Below are positions 59,520-64,000 of a stretch of DNA of 64,000 bases, one piece after another. The stretch covers positions 29,586 to 93,585 of the forward strand of contig JASFYX010000029.1 in the NCBI GenBank assembly GCA_045046885.1, read 5' to 3'. The translations under genes and the position numbers were made by a program. Position 1 is the stretch's first letter. Each line of letters starts with the position of its first letter. The stretch comes from CG1-02-35-72 sp045046885 (lineage in GTDB: Bacteria > Bacteroidota > Bacteroidia > Flavobacteriales > Flavobacteriaceae). The notes under the pieces were generated by a model that saw only the letters and a list, made by a program, of their open reading frames with translations, did no database searches and was not told the DNA's origin.

Positions 59520-60038
59520 ATGAAGAAAACGTCCTTAATATTATTTCTAGCCTTTATTTTTCTGAGTTTTAGTTATCCAAAAAACATGGATAAAAAAATA
59601 ACAAAAGAAATAAAAAGCACCTTAGATTTAATTGATTTTAAATTGCAACCCATATCGGTTAATTCCGAAAAGGGCTTACCATTAAAAATTAACGAAGCCT
59701 CTCTTTTTAAAATACAAACAGGTTCTGCGTTAAAAGGTTATTTTTATTTCGGACAAGCCAAAGGCAAAGCAGCTAAATTTGATTTTATCGTCATATTCGA
59801 CAAAGATTTAATCGTAGCTAAAGTTAAGTTAATGGTTTATCGTGAAAGTTATGGTGGCGAGATTGGCAGTTTTAGGTGGCTTAGGCAATTTATAGGTTTA
59901 GCACCTACGTCGTCAGTAGTTTATAAAAAAGATATTGCCGGTATATCGGGGGCAACCATATCGGCTAGTTCTTTGACAAGAGCTGTTAATAAATTATTGC
60001 AAACAATATCAATTTTAAAAGAAAAACACATTTTGTAA
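59520..60038 (+). CDS. Exported FMN-binding domain protein
   Basis: The 172-residue protein has an N-terminal signal or anchor (about 4-19) and an FMN_bind domain. Its C-terminal part carries GISGATIS (141-148), the motif where ApbE attaches FMN to a threonine (T146 here), as in NqrC and RnfG. The usual aspartate three residues before the serine is alanine, a departure from the common D-x-x-S-G-A-T. The periplasmic domain probably moves electrons. No apbE is in the window. Its stop overlaps the next start (TAATG). Confidence 0.85.
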   Translation: MKKTSLILFLAFIFLSFSYPKNMDKKITKEIKSTLDLIDFKLQPISVNSEKGLPLKINEASLFKIQTGSALKGYFYFGQAKGKAAKFDFIVIFDKDLIVAKVKLMVYRESYGGEIGSFRWLRQFIGLAPTSSVVYKKDIAGISGATISASSLTRAVNKLLQTISILKEKHIL

Positions 60039-60526
60039 TGAAATTAAACGGATTAATTTACACACTTCCAAGATTCTACAAACAAGCTGTTTTCGCTTTT
60101 GTTGTGATGGTAAATATAGGATTTTTTACAGGACTATTTTTTATTGAAGACACTACTAATTTTAATCCGACAGGAATTCAAGAACAATATGTAGGAAATG
60201 ACAGTGATATGAAAGCCGTTGAAATGAAATTCAAAAAACCTAAAAAAGAAATGCTTACGTTGATTCATAACCACGTTATGTCATTATCGGTACTATTTTT
60301 TGTAATGGCAACTTTAGTGTCAATTACAGGTATTAACAAACACTTAAAATCATTCTTAATGATAGAGCCTTTTGTGTCGGTTTTGCTCACATTTGGAGGG
60401 CTGTATATTGTATGGAGTGGCGCTCTGTGGTTTTCGTATATCGTTATAATATCGGGTATTTTAATGACATTCAGTTTTTTAGGAGAATCGGTTATTATTA
60501 TAAAAGAATTATTTAAAAAATCATAA
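60038..60526 (+). CDS. Four-helix membrane protein coupled to the FMN-binding protein
   Basis: The 162-residue protein has four hydrophobic segments at about 17-36, 79-97, 107-127 and 130-152, with a periplasmic loop between helices 1 and 2 (about 37-76). The second helix starts IHNHVMSLSVLFF, so two histidines (77, 79) sit at the membrane face, and a third lies near 102 (NKHLKSF). Such histidines could bind haem or metal. I do not recognise the family. The one-base overlap with the FMN gene makes it a probable membrane partner in electron transfer. Confidence 0.75.
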   Translation: MKLNGLIYTLPRFYKQAVFAFVVMVNIGFFTGLFFIEDTTNFNPTGIQEQYVGNDSDMKAVEMKFKKPKKEMLTLIHNHVMSLSVLFFVMATLVSITGINKHLKSFLMIEPFVSVLLTFGGLYIVWSGALWFSYIVIISGILMTFSFLGESVIIIKELFKKS

Positions 60527-60553
60527 AATTCCTGTTTATCAATTTAAAACATG

Positions 60554-60561
60554 TAAATTTG
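60554..60561 (+). promoter_or_regulatory. Candidate -7 element of guaB
   Basis: TAAATTTG, a TAnnTTTG match, 50 bases before the guaB ATG and 28 bases after the preceding operon. Confidence 0.45.
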
Positions 60562-60611
60562 CCTGCAATTAATTACTAAAAACAAGACTTCGGTTTTAAA
60601 ATTGGTTGCTT

Positions 60612-62087
60612 ATGATTTCTAAATCCCAAAAATTTATAGGAGAAGGTTTAACTTACGATGATGTATTGTTAGTTCCTGCACACTCAAAAGTACTTCCCAG
60701 AGATGTATCAATAAAGTCAAAATTGACTAAAAATATAGCCATTAACACCCCCATTGTTTCGGCGGCTATGGATACCGTTACCGAAGCTGCTATGGCTATT
60801 GCTATGGCGCGCGAAGGCGGTATTGGTGTTTTACACAAAAATATGACGGCAGCGCAACAAGCTTTAGAAGTTAAGAAAGTAAAACGATCTGAATCGGGTA
60901 TGATTTTAGAACCGGTTACTTTGTCTAAAGACGATACTGTTTTAGATGCTAAAAAATGTATGGCCGAATATAAAATAGGTGGAATTCCTATTGTTGATGC
61001 AAAGGGTATTTTAATTGGCATAATCACCAATCGCGATTTGCGTTTCGAGCGCGATGACACACATAAAATTGAAGAAGTAATGACCTCTAAAAACGTTATT
61101 ACAACGCATGAAGGAACGTCATTAAAAGAAGCTGCAGTTATTTTACAACGTCATAAAATTGAAAAATTACCGGTGGTAACAGCTGATAATAAGTTAATTG
61201 GACTTATTACTTATCGTGATATTATAAAGGTAAGCGAAAATCCCGATGCTAATAAAGATACTTATGGACGTTTGCGTGTAGCCGCGGCCATTGGTGTAAC
61301 TGCAGATGCTGTAGAGCGTGCTAACTTGTTGATAGAAGCGGGTGTAGATGCCTTGGTAATAGATACAGCCCATGGGCATACAGAAGGTGTTGTAAAGACA
61401 TTACAAAATATTAAGAAAATCCATCCAAATATTGATGTTATCGTGGGTAATATTGCCACAGGAGCCGCCGCTAAATTTTTAGCCGCTGCTGGAGCCGATG
61501 CTGTTAAAGTGGGTATTGGCCCAGGGTCTATTTGTACTACACGCATTGTAGCCGGTGTAGGCTATCCACAATTATCTGCTATTATTGAAGTCGCTAAAGC
61601 TTTAAAAGACACCAATATTCCTATTATTGCTGATGGAGGTGTACGCTTTACAGGCGATATAACAAAAGCTATTGCTGCCGGCGCCTCAACCGTTATGTTG
61701 GGGTCTTTATTAGCGGGTACAAAAGAGTCGCCGGGTGAAACTATTATTTTCGAAGGACGTAAATTTAAATCGTATCGTGGCATGGGTTCTGTAGAAGCGA
61801 TGAAACAAGGCTCAAAAGATCGTTATTTTCAGGATGTAGAAGATGATATTAAAAAATTAGTCCCAGAGGGTATTGTAGGACGTGTGCCCTATAAAGGCGA
61901 CCTTTTTGAAACCATGCACCAGTTTATTGGCGGTTTACGTGCCGGTATGGGTTATTGTGGTACTGCAACAATAGAAGCATTAAAAGAAAAAGGCCAATTT
62001 GTTAAAATAACAAGTGCCGGTGTAAAAGAAAGTCATCCACATGATATTACGATTACTAAAGAATCGCCTAACTATTCTAGAGGATAA
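60612..62087 (+). CDS. guaB: Inosine-5'-monophosphate dehydrogenase
   Basis: GuaB oxidises IMP to XMP, the committed step to GMP. The 491-residue protein has the N-terminal GLTYDDVLLVPAHS, two CBS domains (about 95-205, MTSKNVITTHEGTSLKEA), the catalytic cysteine loop GPGSICTTRIVAGVG (about 300-314), and the flap region GGLRAGMGYCGT near 445. I chose the ATG at 60612. A TTG six bases upstream is in frame but adds only two residues. Its last 16 bases overlap the 3' end of the convergent hydrolase gene. Confidence 0.97.
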   Translation: MISKSQKFIGEGLTYDDVLLVPAHSKVLPRDVSIKSKLTKNIAINTPIVSAAMDTVTEAAMAIAMAREGGIGVLHKNMTAAQQALEVKKVKRSESGMILEPVTLSKDDTVLDAKKCMAEYKIGGIPIVDAKGILIGIITNRDLRFERDDTHKIEEVMTSKNVITTHEGTSLKEAAVILQRHKIEKLPVVTADNKLIGLITYRDIIKVSENPDANKDTYGRLRVAAAIGVTADAVERANLLIEAGVDALVIDTAHGHTEGVVKTLQNIKKIHPNIDVIVGNIATGAAAKFLAAAGADAVKVGIGPGSICTTRIVAGVGYPQLSAIIEVAKALKDTNIPIIADGGVRFTGDITKAIAAGASTVMLGSLLAGTKESPGETIIFEGRKFKSYRGMGSVEAMKQGSKDRYFQDVEDDIKKLVPEGIVGRVPYKGDLFETMHQFIGGLRAGMGYCGTATIEALKEKGQFVKITSAGVKESHPHDITITKESPNYSRG

Positions 62088-62959
62088 TCGCTTATACTTT
62101 TTATAGCATTTATAACAAGTGTAGTCCATAATTCTGGATTTTCTAACATAGGGTAGTGACCTGTTTTTTCTAGCCAAGAGAGACGGCTATTTTTAATATC
62201 TATATCTAACTGACTAGCAATTGCTTTAACAGCGACAGGGTCTTCTGTAGCCCAAAGTAATGCAATAGTTAAATTGGTTTTTTTGAGTGCGCCTATCCAT
62301 CTATCCCAATATGTATAGCGTTCGTTTATATATCGGGTTATTTTTGGCAACACTTTTTTGCCATTATTTTGAATGAGCAAATACCACATATTTTCTATTT
62401 CGTCTTTTGTGAGTTTAGAGGGTGTATAAAAAATACTTTTCATATTTCTACTAAAGGTTTTTTGAGAAGCAAAAAAGGCTACAAAACGTCCTGATATTTT
62501 TGATTTTAGTATTTTTTGTATAGGACGTAATTTAGCCAACTCAATATGCACACTGCCATTGCAAAGAATAACACCCTTAAAGTCAATGTTTAATTTATTT
62601 TCATTCTGTCTGGCTATCAACTCAGTGGCTACGCTCGTGCCATAATCGTGTGCTAAAACTATTATATTTTGAAGATTGAGCTTAAGCCATAATTTTTCTG
62701 CAATACTGGCTTGCGTTTTAAGGCTGTATTTTTCGTAACTGGGTTTATCAGAAAAACCAAATCCGAGATGGTCGTGTAAAACAATGCGGTATTTTTTAGA
62801 AAGTGGTTTAAGCACTTTGTAAAAGTCGTATGACGAAGTAGGGTAGCCGTGTAAAATGACAATAGTTGTTTTAAAATTACCGCCGGTATCAATTACAAAA
62901 ATGTTATGGTCTAAAACACTGTGATAAGTGCCCTTGTTTTGCCATTCGCTACAGGTCAT
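62072..62959 (-). CDS. Alpha/beta hydrolase with aspartate nucleophile (haloalkane dehalogenase / epoxide hydrolase-like)
   Basis: The 295-residue hydrolase has the oxyanion motif HGYP (37-40), the nucleophile elbow AHDYGTS with D105 where serine esterases have GxSxG, a probable acid in LLWATEDPVAV (about 245) and the catalytic histidine in KTGHYPM (about 274). The Asp-Asp-His set points to haloalkane dehalogenase or epoxide hydrolase chemistry, or to a haloacetate dehalogenase relative. The true substrate is unknown. Its start overlaps miaA by 11 bases, and its end overlaps guaB on the opposite strand. Confidence 0.87.
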   Translation of the reverse strand: MTCSEWQNKGTYHSVLDHNIFVIDTGGNFKTTIVILHGYPTSSYDFYKVLKPLSKKYRIVLHDHLGFGFSDKPSYEKYSLKTQASIAEKLWLKLNLQNIIVLAHDYGTSVATELIARQNENKLNIDFKGVILCNGSVHIELAKLRPIQKILKSKISGRFVAFFASQKTFSRNMKSIFYTPSKLTKDEIENMWYLLIQNNGKKVLPKITRYINERYTYWDRWIGALKKTNLTIALLWATEDPVAVKAIASQLDIDIKNSRLSWLEKTGHYPMLENPELWTTLVINAIKSISDYPLE

Positions 62960-63863
62960 CTGTTTTCAATTTAGTGTCTAAGAAGGGAATAATTGCTCTT
63001 GTATTTTTATAATCAAACCAAGTAATGTCCTTATTTTTCTTAAACCAAGTTAATTGTCGTTTGGCGAAACGGCGGGTGTTTTTTTTGATTTCTTCTGAAG
63101 TAGTTTCAATATTGTAATTACCGTCAAATAGTTGAAAAAATTCCTTGTAACCAACTGTTTGTAACGCATTTAAATCTTTAGATGGATACAATTTAAAAGC
63201 CTCTTCTTTTAGGCCTTCAGTAAACATTATATCAACACGTTTGTTAATACGCTCGTATAGGATTTTACGCTCAGCATCAAGCCCTATTAAAATTGTTTTA
63301 AAAGGCCGTTTTGTTTTTTCTTTGTTTTTAAAACTACTATACGTTTTGCCTGTACCAATACAGATTTCTAGTGCTCGACAAACGCGTTGGGGATTGTCAA
63401 TTTCTAAATTATTGTAACTGTCAATATCTAATTCTTTGAGCTTTAATTGTAGATTTTCTAAGCCTTTATCTTTGAGCTCTTTTTTTAGTTGTATTCTAAT
63501 ATCTGGATCTACATCAGGAAAATAATCTAATCCGTTTATAACAGCATCGGCATATAGGCCACTACCACCCACCATTATAACCACATCTTTAGTGGCGAAT
63601 AAAGTGTTTAAAGTCTCTAAGGCTTCACGTTCGAATTGTCCAACGTTATAGGGTTCAAAAATAGATTTTGATTGGATAAAGTAATGTTTAGCACTTGCCA
63701 GCTCTTCTTTTGAGGGCACAGCTGTACCAATGGTCATTTCTTTAAAAACCTGACGAGAATCGCACGAAACAATAGCCGTGTTAAAATATTTGGCAAGCGC
63801 TATACTTAGCGATGTCTTACCAATGGCTGTAGGCCCTACTATAGCTATTAAATATTTTGTCAT
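62949..63863 (-). CDS. miaA: tRNA dimethylallyltransferase
   Basis: MiaA transfers the dimethylallyl group to A37 of tRNAs reading UNN codons. The 304-residue protein has the P-loop GPTAIGKT (10-17), SCDSRQVFKEM (about 34-44), VGGSGLYADAVINGL (about 99-113) and QLTWFKKNKDITWFD near the end (about 273-287). It supplies the substrate for the MiaE encoded at 36038-36619. The start overlaps the stop of the partial gene upstream (TAATG), so a minus-strand operon of partial gene-miaA-hydrolase is likely. Confidence 0.97.
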   Translation of the reverse strand: MTKYLIAIVGPTAIGKTSLSIALAKYFNTAIVSCDSRQVFKEMTIGTAVPSKEELASAKHYFIQSKSIFEPYNVGQFEREALETLNTLFATKDVVIMVGGSGLYADAVINGLDYFPDVDPDIRIQLKKELKDKGLENLQLKLKELDIDSYNNLEIDNPQRVCRALEICIGTGKTYSSFKNKEKTKRPFKTILIGLDAERKILYERINKRVDIMFTEGLKEEAFKLYPSKDLNALQTVGYKEFFQLFDGNYNIETTSEEIKKNTRRFAKRQLTWFKKNKDITWFDYKNTRAIIPFLDTKLKTDDL

Positions 63864-64000
63864 TATTTCTTTTTAAGGACTATTGCATCATTTTGTAAAT
63901 TTAGAACACTTTGATAAAAGGTTTTTAGAGCACTGTATTCTTTAGGTAAAAAAATTGTTTTGTTTATATTGATTTTATAATCAATAATAATATTATTATT
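63863..64000 (-). CDS. C-terminal end of a probable DUF3857/transglutaminase-like protein (cut by window edge)
   Basis: Only the last 45 or so codons are in the window, ending in FLPKEYSALKTFYQSVLN followed by LQNDAIVLKKK and TAA (63863-63865). The LP-x-EY-x-x-L-x-x-FY pattern followed by a basic IVLKK tail recalls, from memory, the C-terminus of DUF3857-containing transglutaminase-family exported proteins of flavobacteria. With so little sequence this is tentative. It overlaps the miaA start by one base. Confidence 0.5.
   Translation of the reverse strand, partial: NNNIIIDYKININKTIFLPKEYSALKTFYQSVLNLQNDAIVLKKK

Noticed and set aside
61262..61546. 94-codon minus frame inside guaB
   Set aside because: Antisense to the IMPDH active-site region. 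Ala/Pro-rich composition typical of a shadow frame.

Overview
The window is chromosomal DNA of a member of the Bacteroidota, most likely family Flavobacteriaceae. The evidence is AT-rich, densely packed sequence, start regions without obvious Shine-Dalgarno sequences, -7 elements of the TAnnTTTG type, a gldI gliding-motility lipoprotein, a fused ccoN-ccoO oxidase gene, a DnaX without its zinc cysteines, a single-chain PurL, and gene orders typical of the group (ribH-mutL, recF-DUF721, nrnA-gldI-PPIase, rsmD-DUF3822). I cannot name the genus. No rRNA, tRNA, CRISPR array, insertion sequence with transposase, prophage or origin was seen.

Layout. 1-4075: mutL (cut by the window edge), a small membrane protein, ribH and a TPR protein on the minus strand, divergent from recF-DUF721. 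4076-8890: an accessory stretch with a cluster of hairpins, a serine hydrolase, two small proteins, a MORN-like protein, a carboxypeptidase-regulatory-like protein and a flavin oxidoreductase. 8897-17525: ndk, a PhoD-like lipoprotein, nrnA-gldI-PPIase, meaB, an ECF sigma factor with its probable anti-sigma factor and an exported repeat protein, and a dipeptide epimerase. 17714-24760: cysS, yidD, lgt, a TonB-dependent receptor and ornithine aminotransferase. 24761-35608: a Crp/Fnr regulator divergent from a complete cbb3 oxidase cluster (ccoI, S, NO, Q, P, G, H, a TauE/SafE-like protein), running into two tandem PPK2 kinases. 35611-42144: a minus-strand block with a frameshifted DUF2752 gene, miaE, a CPA2 antiporter, dnaX and an acyl-CoA ligase. 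42290-55929: pheT, pyrD, purL, rsmD-DUF3822, a RecD-like helicase, an acyltransferase and a methyltransferase. 55930-64000: a 5'-nucleotidase lipoprotein, a patatin, a probably metal-regulated porin/FMN-binding/membrane-protein operon, guaB, an alpha/beta hydrolase, miaA and the C-terminus of a probable transglutaminase-like protein.

How genes work together. The oxidase block holds structural subunits, the copper pump and assembly factors for microaerobic respiration, with an Fnr-type regulator next door as the obvious candidate controller. The nrnA-gldI-PPIase operon pairs RNA or nucleotide turnover with periplasmic folding lipoproteins. The 58413-60526 operon sits behind two near-identical palindromes that bracket a promoter and encodes an outer-membrane channel, an exported protein with an FMN-attachment motif and a four-helix membrane protein. 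It is the best candidate here for a little-described system, probably envelope redox or metal uptake.

The most unusual sequence-level feature is a set of dispersed palindromic repeats (three families with three copies each). Some copies lie between genes, but three lie in frame inside purL, and one supplies the last codons and stop of pyrD. The other notable lesion is a one-base frameshift in the DUF2752 gene.
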